Source: Clostridia bacterium (lineage in GTDB: Bacteria > Bacillota > Clostridia > Oscillospirales > Acutalibacteraceae). From it: 63,616 bases of DNA. The stretch is from positions 1 to 63,616 of the forward strand of contig JAFQCH010000015.1 of NCBI GenBank assembly GCA_017416485.1, given 5' to 3'. A model generated the notes under the pieces. It was not told where the DNA came from, ran no database searches, and saw only the letters and a program-made list of their open reading frames with translations. Below are positions 24,779 to 33,754 of this stretch, piece by piece. The position numbers were made by a program, and so were the translations under genes. How positions within the stretch are numbered: position 1 is the stretch's first letter; every line of letters begins with the position of its first letter.

Positions 24779-26656
24779 ATGAGAAAAATTTCAGGTTCCC
24801 GCAGATTTTTCGTTGTTCTGATGATGTGTATCATCACATTCACCTTCGGCACCGTGTTTGCAGGGATGACTGCAACCGATTCCGATGTTGCGCCCGAAGA
24901 AAATGTTCTTCTGATGGCTCCTGTTGATGATGCAGCTACCGACGGCGACCTTGCTGCGGATGATGCAATTGCAGAAGATGCAGACGCAGCTTTGTTTGCA
25001 GACTTCGACTCGGCTATGGAGTATGTTGACGGCTATGCCGACAACCTTGAAGCCGACCCCGACTTTGAAGCAAACATTTCAGCTGCCATTGCAAGAATTC
25101 AGGAAGACATCCCGATGTTTGCAACCTTCTGGGCACTGCTTCCCGCTGTTTTTGCAATCGTGCTTGCTCTGATCACCAAGGAAGTTTATTCTTCCCTGAT
25201 TCTCGGCATCATCCTCGGCGGTGTGCTGTATGCAGGCGGCAACTTTGAAACCACGGTTGTTCATATTCTCAGCGACGGTTTCGTGGCTTCCTTTGCAGAC
25301 AGCTACAACATGGGCATTATCATCTTCCTTGTTCTTCTCGGTGCACTGGTTGCCATGATGAACAAAGCAGGCGGTTCCGCCGCATTCGGCAGATGGGCAA
25401 TCAAGCACATCAAATCCCGTGTCGGTGCGCAGCTTGCCACCATCGCACTCGGCGTGCTGATCTTCATTGACGACTATTTCAACTGCCTGACTGTCGGTTC
25501 GGTCATGCGTCCCGTTGCCGATGCACACAAGGTTTCGCGTTCCAAGCTCGCATACCTGATTGATGCTACGGCAGCTCCCGTCTGCATCATTGCTCCCATC
25601 TCTTCCTGGGCTGCTGCTGTTGCAGGCTTTGCAAATGCCGCCGGCGCAGAAAGCGGTATTGCTCTGTTTATTCAGGCAATTCCCTTTAATTTCTACGCAC
25701 TGCTGACCATCGTTATGATGATCTTCCTTGCCGTTACAGGTCTTGACTTCGGCAAGATGAAGACCCACGAAGACAATGCAAAGAACGGCGACCTGTTCAC
25801 TTCCGGCCAGGTTGAAGCGATTGAAGATATGAAAGCCAACCCCAAGGGCAAGGTCATCGACCTCATTCTCCCCGTTGTTGTGCTCGTTATCTGCTGTGTG
25901 ATCGGCATGATCTATTCGGGCGGTTTCTTCGGCGCAGAAGGCAGCCACGACTTCATCGACGCTTTCTCCAACTCCGATGCTTCCGTCGGCCTTGTATACG
26001 GTTCCGGCATTGCTATTCTCTTTACAGTTGTTTACATGCTTATCAGACGTGTTGTCGGCTTCAAAGACCTTATGGCTTGCCTGCCCGAAGGCCTTAAGAG
26101 CATGACTCCCGCCATTCTGATTCTCGGCTGTGCATGGACTCTGAAAGCAATGACCGACTCTCTGGGCGCCAAGATCTTTGTTTCCAACCTTATCGAAGGT
26201 TCCGCTGCAGGTCTGCAGGCACTGCTTCCCGCAATCATCTTCCTGATTGCTGTCGGCCTGTCCTTTGCAACCGGTACTTCCTGGGGTACATTCGGTATCC
26301 TCATTCCGATCGTTCTGTCCGTATTCGGTGCAGACAATCCGCTTACCATCGTTTCTATCTCTGCTTGTATGGCAGGTGCTGTTTGCGGTGACCATTGCTC
26401 CCCCATTTCCGACACCACCATCATGGCTTCTGCAGGCGCACAGTGCGACCACGTAAACCACGTTTCCACGCAGTTGCCCTACGCGCTTACCGTTGCCGGT
26501 GTTTCGGCAGTTTCCTACATCATCGCAGGTTTCATTCCGCAGTGGTACATCATCCTGCCCATTGCAATCGTGCTGATGATCGCAACGCTGTTTGTTGTAA
26601 AGACCATCTTCGACAAGAAGGCTCCTGCAGCTCCCAAAGCCGCAAAGAAGAAATAA
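24779..26656 (+). CDS. NhaC-family Na+/H+ antiporter with acidic N-terminal extension
   Basis: 625 residues from ATG 24779 (GTGAGGA upstream). An N-terminal hydrophobic helix (FFVVLMMCIITFTFGTVFAG) is followed by about 75 Asp/Glu/Ala-rich residues (DVAPEENVLLMAPVDDAATD and on), unusual for this family. Then come about twelve transmembrane segments with NhaC features: FIDDYFNCLTVGSVMRPVAD, FATGTSWGTFGILIP and CGDHCSPISDTTIMASAG. The family exchanges Na+ or, in some members, amino-acid-like substrates for protons. It is monocistronic. Confidence 0.85.
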   Translation: MRKISGSRRFFVVLMMCIITFTFGTVFAGMTATDSDVAPEENVLLMAPVDDAATDGDLAADDAIAEDADAALFADFDSAMEYVDGYADNLEADPDFEANISAAIARIQEDIPMFATFWALLPAVFAIVLALITKEVYSSLILGIILGGVLYAGGNFETTVVHILSDGFVASFADSYNMGIIIFLVLLGALVAMMNKAGGSAAFGRWAIKHIKSRVGAQLATIALGVLIFIDDYFNCLTVGSVMRPVADAHKVSRSKLAYLIDATAAPVCIIAPISSWAAAVAGFANAAGAESGIALFIQAIPFNFYALLTIVMMIFLAVTGLDFGKMKTHEDNAKNGDLFTSGQVEAIEDMKANPKGKVIDLILPVVVLVICCVIGMIYSGGFFGAEGSHDFIDAFSNSDASVGLVYGSGIAILFTVVYMLIRRVVGFKDLMACLPEGLKSMTPAILILGCAWTLKAMTDSLGAKIFVSNLIEGSAAGLQALLPAIIFLIAVGLSFATGTSWGTFGILIPIVLSVFGADNPLTIVSISACMAGAVCGDHCSPISDTTIMASAGAQCDHVNHVSTQLPYALTVAGVSAVSYIIAGFIPQWYIILPIAIVLMIATLFVVKTIFDKKAPAAPKAAKKK

Positions 26657-26670
26657 GCAATCATAAAATT

Positions 26671-26700
26671 AAGCCGTCCTCACACGAGGACGGCTTTTTG
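26671..26700 (+). terminator. Intrinsic terminator after nhaC-like gene
   Basis: AAGCCGTCCTC (26671-26681) and GAGGACGGCTT (26686-26696) with a T-run. The stem is nearly the same as that at 63029-63052, where the T-run is missing. Confidence 0.88.
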
Positions 26701-26778
26701 CATGAATCGTGCAAAGTTATGGCCCTGTAAATTACGCCGCGTTGTGTTTTTTTGTAACGGGAATTACCGAAAAAAGAA

Positions 26779-26807
26779 TTGTAAACCGAAGCAAAACGTG
26801 CTATACT
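26779..26807 (+). promoter_or_regulatory. Promoter of M18 peptidase-fucO-PHP operon
   Basis: TTGTAA (26779-26784), a 17-bp spacer and TATACT (26802-26807), 74 bp before the start codon. Confidence 0.65.
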
Positions 26808-26880
26808 TTAAAATGAAAGAATATAAAATTCTTTTCAAATAAAAATAAATTGTTAAATGTTAAAATAACGGAGGAACATT

Positions 26881-28284
26881 ATGTCTGAAAACAAACCCGA
26901 CTTTTCTGCCATGAAAGAAGAACTTTTCTACACACCGAAGCACGCATCCAAGGTGCTGTCTGCCGACGAAGTTGCCGCCGCAGATGCGTACTGCGAAGGC
27001 TACAAAAACTTTTTGAACGATGCAAAAACCGAACGCGAAGCCGTTTGCGTAAGCGTGGCGGAAGCCGAAAAGAACGGCTTTGTGCCTTATGAATTCGGCA
27101 AAAAATACGTTGCAGGCGACAAGGTTTATTACAACAACCGCGGTAAGAGCATTATTTTTGCAATCATCGGCAAGAGAAGCCTTGCAGACGGTGTTCGCAT
27201 TGCCGCCGCACACATTGACTCTCCCCGTCTGGACCTCAAGCCCAACCCGATGTACGAAGACAATGAAATTGCACTGCTCAAGACCCATTACTACGGCGGT
27301 ATCAAAAAATATCAGTGGACAGCCATTCCCCTTGCTCTGCACGGTGTGGTGGTCAAAAAAGACGGTACGGTTGTAACTGTGTGCATCGGTGAAGACGAAA
27401 ACGACCCCAAATTCGTCATTTCCGACCTTCTCCCCCACCTTGCACAGGAACAGAGCAAGCGCACTCTGTCCGACGGTATCCGTGGTGAAGAGCTTAATGT
27501 TATCATCGGTTCTCGTCCGTTTGCGGATTGCGACGAAGCAGAAGCTGTCAAGCTCAATATTCTCAAGCTTCTCAATGAAAAATACGGCATCATCGAAGCC
27601 GATTTCCTGTCTGCGGAACTTGAAGTCGTGCCCGCTTTCAAGGCTTGCGACATCGGTCTGGACAGAGCCCTCATCGGTTCCTACGGTCATGACGACCGTG
27701 TCTGTGCTTACCCCGCACTGACCGCCATTCTTGAAACCGAAAATCCCGAATACACCGTTCTTTCCGTCCTTACCGATAAGGAAGAAACGGGTTCCGACGG
27801 CAACACGGGTCTGAATTCTTCCTACATGGCAGACTTCATTACCGACCTTGCAGAAACCAACGGCGTGCCCGGCAGAATCTGCATGAAGAACAGCGAATGC
27901 CTGTCGGCAGACGTCAATGCCGCATTCGACCCGACCTTTGCGGATGTTCTCGAACGCAGAAATGCCGCATACCTCAACAAGGGTATCGTCATTACCAAAT
28001 ACACAGGCTCCCGCGGGAAGGGCGGCACCAGCGATGCTTCTGCCGAATTCATGGGCAGAGTCCGTTCCATGCTCGACAAGAACGGGGTTATCTGGCAGAT
28101 CGGCGAACTGGGCAAAGTCGACCTCGGCGGCGGCGGAACGGTCGCAAAATACGTAGCTTCCCACAACATTGACGTCATCGATGCAGGTGTTCCCGTCATT
28201 TCCATGCACGCCCCCTTTGAAGTGGTCAGCAAGATCGACGTTTATATGGCACACAGAGCATTTAAGGTGTTCTTTGCAGATTGA
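26881..28284 (+). CDS. M18 family aminopeptidase
   Basis: 467 residues behind GGAGG. The peptidase M18 (aspartyl aminopeptidase-like) metal ligands and motifs are present: AAHIDSPRLDLK, SYGHDDRVCAYP, DKEETGSDGNTG and the C-terminal SMHAPFEVVSKIDVY. It releases N-terminal amino acids from peptides using two zinc ions and is normally a cytosolic dodecamer. No signal peptide is seen. It is followed by fucO after 28 nt and the PHP gene, forming a three-gene operon ended at 30871. Confidence 0.9.
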   Translation: MSENKPDFSAMKEELFYTPKHASKVLSADEVAAADAYCEGYKNFLNDAKTEREAVCVSVAEAEKNGFVPYEFGKKYVAGDKVYYNNRGKSIIFAIIGKRSLADGVRIAAAHIDSPRLDLKPNPMYEDNEIALLKTHYYGGIKKYQWTAIPLALHGVVVKKDGTVVTVCIGEDENDPKFVISDLLPHLAQEQSKRTLSDGIRGEELNVIIGSRPFADCDEAEAVKLNILKLLNEKYGIIEADFLSAELEVVPAFKACDIGLDRALIGSYGHDDRVCAYPALTAILETENPEYTVLSVLTDKEETGSDGNTGLNSSYMADFITDLAETNGVPGRICMKNSECLSADVNAAFDPTFADVLERRNAAYLNKGIVITKYTGSRGKGGTSDASAEFMGRVRSMLDKNGVIWQIGELGKVDLGGGGTVAKYVASHNIDVIDAGVPVISMHAPFEVVSKIDVYMAHRAFKVFFAD

Positions 28285-28312
28285 TTTTTAAATATACAGG
28301 AGGAAAATTACT

Positions 28313-29461
28313 ATGGCAAACAGATTCGTTCTCAATGAAACAAGTTATCACGGTGCAGGTGCAATCAAGGAAATCCCTGCCGAAATCAAGGCAAGAGGCT
28401 TCAAGAAGATCTTCGTCTGCTCCGACCCCGATCTCATCAAGTTCAACGTCACCAAAAAAGTGACCGATGTGCTGGATGAAGCAGGCATTGCATATGTTAT
28501 TTTCTCGGACATCAAGCCCAACCCCACCATTCAGAATGTGCAAAACGGTGTGGAAGCTTTCAAGGCAAGCGAAAGTGACTGCATCGTAGCCATCGGCGGC
28601 GGTTCTTCCATGGACACCGCAAAGGCAATCGGCATCATCATTACCAACCCCGAATTCGCTGATGTGCGTTCTCTGGAAGGCGTTGCTCCCACCACAAACA
28701 AGTGCGTTCCCATCATTGCCGTTCCCACCACCGCAGGCACAGCCGCCGAAGTGACCATCAACTACGTTATCACCGATGCCGAAAACAACCGCAAGATGGT
28801 CTGCGTGGACGTGCATGACATTCCCGTTGTTGCTGTTGTTGACCCCGACATGATGTCCACCATGCCCAAAGGCCTGACTGCCGCTACCGGTATGGATGCC
28901 CTGACCCACGCCATTGAAGGCTACATCACCAAGGGTGCATGGGAAATGAGTGATATGTTCCACCTGAAAGCCATTGAAATCATCGCTTCTTCCCTTCGCG
29001 GTGCCGTCAACGGCTGTGACAAGGGCAGAGAAGGCATGGCACTCGGTCAGTACATCGCAGGCATGGGCTTCTCCAATGTAGGTCTGGGTATTGTTCACTC
29101 CATGGCACACACCCTCGGTGCACTGTATGACACCCCCCACGGTGTTGCCAACGCAATCATTCTTCCCACCGTTATGGCTTACAACGCACCCGCAACGGGC
29201 GACAAATTCCGTGCCATTGCAAAGGCAATGGGTGTAGAAGGCACCGATGCAATGACCATTGAAGAAGCACGCGAAGCCGCTATCAACGCTGTCCGTCAGC
29301 TTTCCGCTGATGTCGGCATCCCCGCTGACCTCAAGGAAATCGTAAAAGAAGAAGACATCCCCTTCCTTGCACAGAGTGCATTTGACGATGCCTGCCGTCC
29401 CGGCAACCCGAGAGATACTTCCGTTGAAGAAATCACTGCTCTGTTCAAAGAACTTCTGTAA
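28313..29461 (+). CDS. fucO: Lactaldehyde reductase / iron-containing alcohol dehydrogenase
   Basis: 382 residues, the length of E. coli FucO, with close resemblance along the chain: MANRFVLNET, IAIGGGSS-type NAD-binding VAIGGGSSMDTAKAIGI, VPTTAGTAAEVTINYVITD, GMDALTHAIEGYIT, MGFSNVGLGIVHSMAH and DTPHGVANAI. The iron ligands Asp, His, His, His are all present. It reduces L-lactaldehyde to 1,2-propanediol in fucose or rhamnose fermentation, or oxidises related diols. No fucose genes lie nearby, so the physiological substrate is uncertain. Confidence 0.85.
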   Translation: MANRFVLNETSYHGAGAIKEIPAEIKARGFKKIFVCSDPDLIKFNVTKKVTDVLDEAGIAYVIFSDIKPNPTIQNVQNGVEAFKASESDCIVAIGGGSSMDTAKAIGIIITNPEFADVRSLEGVAPTTNKCVPIIAVPTTAGTAAEVTINYVITDAENNRKMVCVDVHDIPVVAVVDPDMMSTMPKGLTAATGMDALTHAIEGYITKGAWEMSDMFHLKAIEIIASSLRGAVNGCDKGREGMALGQYIAGMGFSNVGLGIVHSMAHTLGALYDTPHGVANAIILPTVMAYNAPATGDKFRAIAKAMGVEGTDAMTIEEAREAAINAVRQLSADVGIPADLKEIVKEEDIPFLAQSAFDDACRPGNPRDTSVEEITALFKELL

Positions 29462-29479
29462 AAGAAAAGAGGGCTTGTT

Positions 29480-30859
29480 ATGGGCTTTGTAAAAAGTGTT
29501 ACTCTGCACTATTTTGATATTTTCCCCAAGGTATTTCCTGCCGACAAAGAAGTCGAAATCACCATCAAGCCTCTCGGCAGTCGCATTTCGTTTGCGCCTG
29601 ACACGGAATACACCATTGAACTGTGTCCCATGAACGAGGGTTGCACAAGGGATTACCCCCATGTTTCAAGATGGGCTTACAAGACCGTCAAGCCTTGCGA
29701 AGACGGTTGCATCCGCTTCAAGCACGCATTCCCCGACGAACAGGAACACTTCGTAAGAGTGATTCTCGACGGCAAAGAACTGGTCGAACTGTCGGTCTAT
29801 TCGCTGTATGAGGACCTGTGCGGCAGATACCCGTTCATCGGTGATCTGCACATGCACTCCACCTGCTCGGACGGCAGACAGGCGCCCGCAGTGGTTGCCT
29901 CCAACTACCGCCGCAAGGGGTATGACTTTATGGCACTCACCGATCATGGCAGATATTATCCGTCCCTGCGTGTCAAGGAACTGTTCAAGGATGTTCCCAT
30001 TGAGCTGAATCTCGTGGAAGGTGAAGAAGTGCACATGCCCAAGGGTGACGAATGGCACATCAACGATGTGCATATTGTCAACTTCGGCGGCGAATGGTCG
30101 GTCAACGGCCTGATTAAAGGCGAAGCCAACGACACCGAAACCGACGGCGCCATGAACGGCAGAAGCATGACGGGCATTGCCCCCGCACAGATGACCAAGG
30201 AAGAATTCTTTGCCGAGGTCGATGCACTCAAAGACACCCTCGATATTCCCGACGGCATTGAAAAATACACCTACGCCTGCTGTCAGTATATTTTTGACAA
30301 GATCCGCAAGGCAAACGGCCTTGCAATCTTCCCGCATCCGTACTGGCGCAACAACGTCAACCATGTGCCCGAAAAGATGTGGAAGGAAATGTTCAAAAAC
30401 CGCATTTTCGATGCCTTTGAAGTGCTCGGCGGTGAACGCGAATTCAACCACAACGGCTATCAGACCGCCGCATGGTACGAGCAGTGGGCAAACGGAAACC
30501 GCATGCCTATCGTCGGCAGCACCGACACGCACGATTCCATCAATCCCAAAGCGGACATCTGTTGTACCATGGTTTTCTCGCCCGAAAACGAGAGAACGGC
30601 GCTCATTCAGTCCATCAAGGATTATTATTCGGTTGCCATTGATACCATCAGTGCCGAATACCGCATTGTCGGCGACCTGCGTCTGACACAATATGCATCG
30701 TTCCTGTATGAAAACTTCTTCCCGTTGCACGATGAACTGTGCTACGAGGAAGGCAGAGCGATGAAAGATTATGCCTTCGGCGAACCCGGCGCAAAGGAAA
30801 TTCTGTGCCTGATTTCGGGCAGAATGAAAGCACAGCGCGAAAAGTACTTCGCATTCTGA
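29480..30859 (+). CDS. PHP-domain phosphoesterase-like protein
   Basis: 459 residues. The first 115 residues form a beta-rich N-terminal domain. From about 117 a PHP domain carries GDLHMHSTCSDG, ALTDHG, VEGEEVH, IFPHPYW and GSTDTHD, the His/Asp ligands of a trinuclear metal site. Family members hydrolyse phosphodiesters or phosphate esters. The specific substrate is unknown. The start is 18 nt after fucO with GAGGG in between, so cotranscription is likely. Confidence 0.82.
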   Translation: MGFVKSVTLHYFDIFPKVFPADKEVEITIKPLGSRISFAPDTEYTIELCPMNEGCTRDYPHVSRWAYKTVKPCEDGCIRFKHAFPDEQEHFVRVILDGKELVELSVYSLYEDLCGRYPFIGDLHMHSTCSDGRQAPAVVASNYRRKGYDFMALTDHGRYYPSLRVKELFKDVPIELNLVEGEEVHMPKGDEWHINDVHIVNFGGEWSVNGLIKGEANDTETDGAMNGRSMTGIAPAQMTKEEFFAEVDALKDTLDIPDGIEKYTYACCQYIFDKIRKANGLAIFPHPYWRNNVNHVPEKMWKEMFKNRIFDAFEVLGGEREFNHNGYQTAAWYEQWANGNRMPIVGSTDTHDSINPKADICCTMVFSPENERTALIQSIKDYYSVAIDTISAEYRIVGDLRLTQYASFLYENFFPLHDELCYEEGRAMKDYAFGEPGAKEILCLISGRMKAQREKYFAF

Positions 30860-30870
30860 TGAATCTATAA

Positions 30871-30913
30871 AAACCACCCTTTGCAGAACAAACTGCAAAG
30901 GGTGGTTTTTTGC
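30871..30913 (+). terminator. Strong intrinsic terminator
   Basis: A perfect 17-bp stem (30871-30887 with 30894-30910; core CCACCCTTTGCAG/CTGCAAAGGGTGG) followed by T-residues closes the M18-fucO-PHP operon. Confidence 0.9.
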
Positions 30914-30962
30914 GGGGAAAATTCTGCATTCTGCCATTTCTCTCCCCTTTTTTATGCAAATC

Positions 30963-30991
30963 TTGCATTCCTGTTTTTCTTATGTTATAAT
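30963..30991 (+). promoter_or_regulatory. Promoter of mnmG-rsmG
   Basis: TTGCAT (30963-30968), a 17-bp spacer and TATAAT (30986-30991), 33 bp before the start codon. Confidence 0.75.
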
Positions 30992-31023
30992 GTTTTGTTG
31001 TAATCTTTTTTCGGAGGCATATT

Positions 31024-32892
31024 ATGGACTTTTTTGCCGGAAAATATCAGGTCGCCGTCATTGGTGCAGGGCATGCGGGAATTGAAGCCGCACTTGCCGC
31101 CGCACGACTGGGCTGCAAAACCGTCTGCTTCACCGTCAACCTCGACTGGGTCGGCAATCTCCCCTGCAATCCGTCCATCGGCGGCACAAGCAAGGGGCAT
31201 CTTGTGCGCGAAATTGACGCATTGGGCGGTGAAATGGGCAAGGCGGCAGATGCAACACTCATTCAAAGCCGTATGCTCAATGTCGGCAAAGGTCCTGCCG
31301 TGCATTCCCTGCGCGCGCAGATCGATCGCCGTGCCTACAGCGGCTACATGAAGCACTGCCTTGAACAGCAGGAAAATCTCGACCTTGTGCAAGCAGAGAT
31401 TGTGAAACTTGAAAAATGTGAAGACGGCTGGCAGATGCACTCGGAGCTGGGCTGTGTTTACACCGCCGATTGCTGTATTCTTGCCACAGGCACATTCCTC
31501 GACGGCAAAATTTATGTCGGTGAGCATGTGCGAAGCTCCGGCCCCGACGGGATGTTCCCTGCCGTGGCACTGTCGGGCTCGCTGAAAGAAATGAAACTCC
31601 CCTTGCGCCGTTTCAAAACGGGTACGCCGAGCCGTGTCAACCGCCGTTCGGTGGATGTTTCCAACCTTGAAGTGCAGTACGGTGATGAAGAAATCGTCCC
31701 GTTTTCGTTTGACTGCGCAAAACTGCCCGAAAATAAAGAAGTCTGCTATATTACATACACAAACCCGGAAACCAAGCGCATTATCATGGAAAACCTGCAT
31801 CGCTCTCCCCTGTTCGGCGGTATGATCGAAGGCGTCGGCCCGCGTTACTGCCCATCCATTGAAGACAAAATGGTACGTTTTGCCGAAAAAGAAAGACATC
31901 AGATTTTCATTGAGCCCTGCGGATTGAACACGGAAGAACTGTATTTGCAAGGGCTTTCTTCTTCCCTGCCCGTGGATGTGCAGGACGCATTCCTGCGCAC
32001 GATTCCGGGCCTTGAAAATGTGAAGGTCATGCGCAATGCCTACGCCATTGAATACGATTGCACCGACCCGTTGGCACTCAAACCCACGCTTGAGTTCCTT
32101 GATTTTGACGGCCTGTTCGGCGCGGGTCAGTTCAACGGCTCCTCCGGCTATGAAGAAGCCGCCGCACAAGGACTTGTTGCAGGTATCAACGCTGCACACA
32201 AAATATTGGGTAAGGATCCTTTTATTTTGGAACGCTCCGGATCGTACATCGGAACATTGATCGATGATCTTGTCACCAAAGGATGCAATGAGCCATACCG
32301 CATGATGACCTCGCGTTCGGAATACAGACTCGTGTTGCGGCAGGATAATGCGGACCTGCGTCTGACCGAAAAAGGCTACGAAATCGGACTTATTTCCGAG
32401 GCAAGATACAACGCTTTAAAGCATAAAATTGAGTTAATTACCGAAGAACGCCACCGGGTGGAAAACACCATCATTTCACCGAGCAATGCGCTCAATGAGG
32501 TGCTTGTTTCACGTGAAACATCTGCCATTCAATCGGGCGCAAGACTCTCTGATCTTATCCGCAGACCACAACTCAACTACAAGGTTCTTGCACCTTTCGA
32601 CACAAAACGACCTGAATTGCCGTATGAAATTTTTGAACAGGTAGAAATCGACCTGAAGTACGAAGGCTACATAAAACGGCAGTATGCAGACATAAAAGAA
32701 CAGCAGCGATTGGAAGGGAAATTGCTGCCCGAAAATCTTGATTACAGTCGAATCATCAATCTGCGCACGGAAGCAGCTGAAAAGCTACAGAAGATCCGTC
32801 CGCGAAGCATCGGGCAAGCGGCGCGCATTTCGGGTGTCAGTCCCGCAGACATTTCCGTGCTGATGATTTACCTTGCCAAAAACGGCAAATAA
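31024..32892 (+). CDS. mnmG: tRNA uridine-5-carboxymethylaminomethyl modification enzyme MnmG
   Basis: 622 residues, standard for GidA/MnmG, behind CGGAGG. The FAD-binding motif VAVIGAGHAGIEAALAAARLG and the GidA signatures NPSIGGTSKGHLVREIDALGG, RRFKTGTPSRVNR and GQFNGSSGYEEAAAQG are present. With MnmE it adds the cmnm5 group to U34 of tRNAs; mnmE is not in this window, although it usually lies next to mnmG. A perfect parS site is embedded in the coding sequence at 32505. Confidence 0.97.
   Translation: MDFFAGKYQVAVIGAGHAGIEAALAAARLGCKTVCFTVNLDWVGNLPCNPSIGGTSKGHLVREIDALGGEMGKAADATLIQSRMLNVGKGPAVHSLRAQIDRRAYSGYMKHCLEQQENLDLVQAEIVKLEKCEDGWQMHSELGCVYTADCCILATGTFLDGKIYVGEHVRSSGPDGMFPAVALSGSLKEMKLPLRRFKTGTPSRVNRRSVDVSNLEVQYGDEEIVPFSFDCAKLPENKEVCYITYTNPETKRIIMENLHRSPLFGGMIEGVGPRYCPSIEDKMVRFAEKERHQIFIEPCGLNTEELYLQGLSSSLPVDVQDAFLRTIPGLENVKVMRNAYAIEYDCTDPLALKPTLEFLDFDGLFGAGQFNGSSGYEEAAAQGLVAGINAAHKILGKDPFILERSGSYIGTLIDDLVTKGCNEPYRMMTSRSEYRLVLRQDNADLRLTEKGYEIGLISEARYNALKHKIELITEERHRVENTIISPSNALNEVLVSRETSAIQSGARLSDLIRRPQLNYKVLAPFDTKRPELPYEIFEQVEIDLKYEGYIKRQYADIKEQQRLEGKLLPENLDYSRIINLRTEAAEKLQKIRPRSIGQAARISGVSPADISVLMIYLAKNGK
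32505..32520. promoter_or_regulatory. parS site 1 (inside mnmG)
   Basis: TGTTTCACGTGAAACA is the perfect 16-bp parS consensus bound by ParB/Spo0J. It encodes VSRET within MnmG, so the coding sequence accommodates it. Confidence 0.95.
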
Positions 32893-32907
32893 AAGGGGAG
32901 TTATGCA

Positions 32908-33615
32908 ATGATTTCCAAAGAACTCTTGTTTTCATCGTGTGCCGAATTCGGCGTGCAGATCGACAACGCCTGCGCCGACCGACTGGATACCTATGCAAAA
33001 CTTTTGATTGAATATAATGAAAAGGTCAACCTGACCGCCATCACACATCCCGATGAAATCGTGCGCAAACATTTTGCAGACAGTCTTCTGTTGTTGCATT
33101 ATGTTGACATCAAACAGGGAACACGCTATGCCGATATCGGCACCGGTGGCGGTTTTCCGGGTGCCGTGCTGTTGTGTGCCGTACCCGATGCACAGGCAGT
33201 GCTGGTAGATTCCATTAACAAAAAACTCGACTTCATCCGCTTTTTGCTGCGTGAATTGGGGCTCAATGCCGAAGTGCTGACCGCCCGTGCCGAAGAATTA
33301 GGCAGAAAAGGGGACTACCGCGAAACCTTTGATGTGGTAACAGCGCGAGCCGTGGCACAGCTCAATCAACTTGCGGAATACTGCATGCCGCTTGTAAAAA
33401 TCGGCGGTGTGTTCGCTCCGATGAAAGGAAAACTTGAAGCAGAAGAACAGCAACGCGGCTTTGGTGCCATTGCAACCCTCGGCGGCAAGGTAGAACAAAA
33501 CATCGAATTGCTGCTGGACGGAGCACAAAGACATATTGTGGTTGCCAAAAAGATTTCGCAAACTTCAACAAAATATCCGCGTAATCAGGTACAAATCGCC
33601 AAAAAGCCGTTATAA
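32908..33615 (+). CDS. rsmG: 16S rRNA (guanine527-N7)-methyltransferase
   Basis: 235 residues; SAM-binding motif DIGTGGGFPGAVL and the GidB family pattern YNEKVNLTAITHPDEIVRKHFADSL are clear. It methylates G527 of 16S rRNA, and loss gives low-level streptomycin resistance in other bacteria. It starts 15 nt after mnmG (GGGGAG site). An ATG 5 nt upstream in another frame opens a two-codon frame whose TGA overlaps the rsmG start codon; it is probably irrelevant because the spacing favours rsmG itself. Confidence 0.95.
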   Translation: MISKELLFSSCAEFGVQIDNACADRLDTYAKLLIEYNEKVNLTAITHPDEIVRKHFADSLLLLHYVDIKQGTRYADIGTGGGFPGAVLLCAVPDAQAVLVDSINKKLDFIRFLLRELGLNAEVLTARAEELGRKGDYRETFDVVTARAVAQLNQLAEYCMPLVKIGGVFAPMKGKLEAEEQQRGFGAIATLGGKVEQNIELLLDGAQRHIVVAKKISQTSTKYPRNQVQIAKKPL

Positions 33616-33754
33616 ATAAAACAATCACTGAAAATAATACAGCGTATTTCGCTGAAATATTTAAAAAGAATGTGGTATATTGATCTTGCAAGAGGGGAGG
33701 GACAAGCCCTTTTTGCAGACAAGCAACCGCATTCTTTTTAATTTGGAGAGAAAT

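Noticed and set aside
28262..29662. 466-codon minus-strand frame opposite fucO
   Set aside because: Shadow frame with Gly/His/Cys bias, while fucO on plus is unmistakable.
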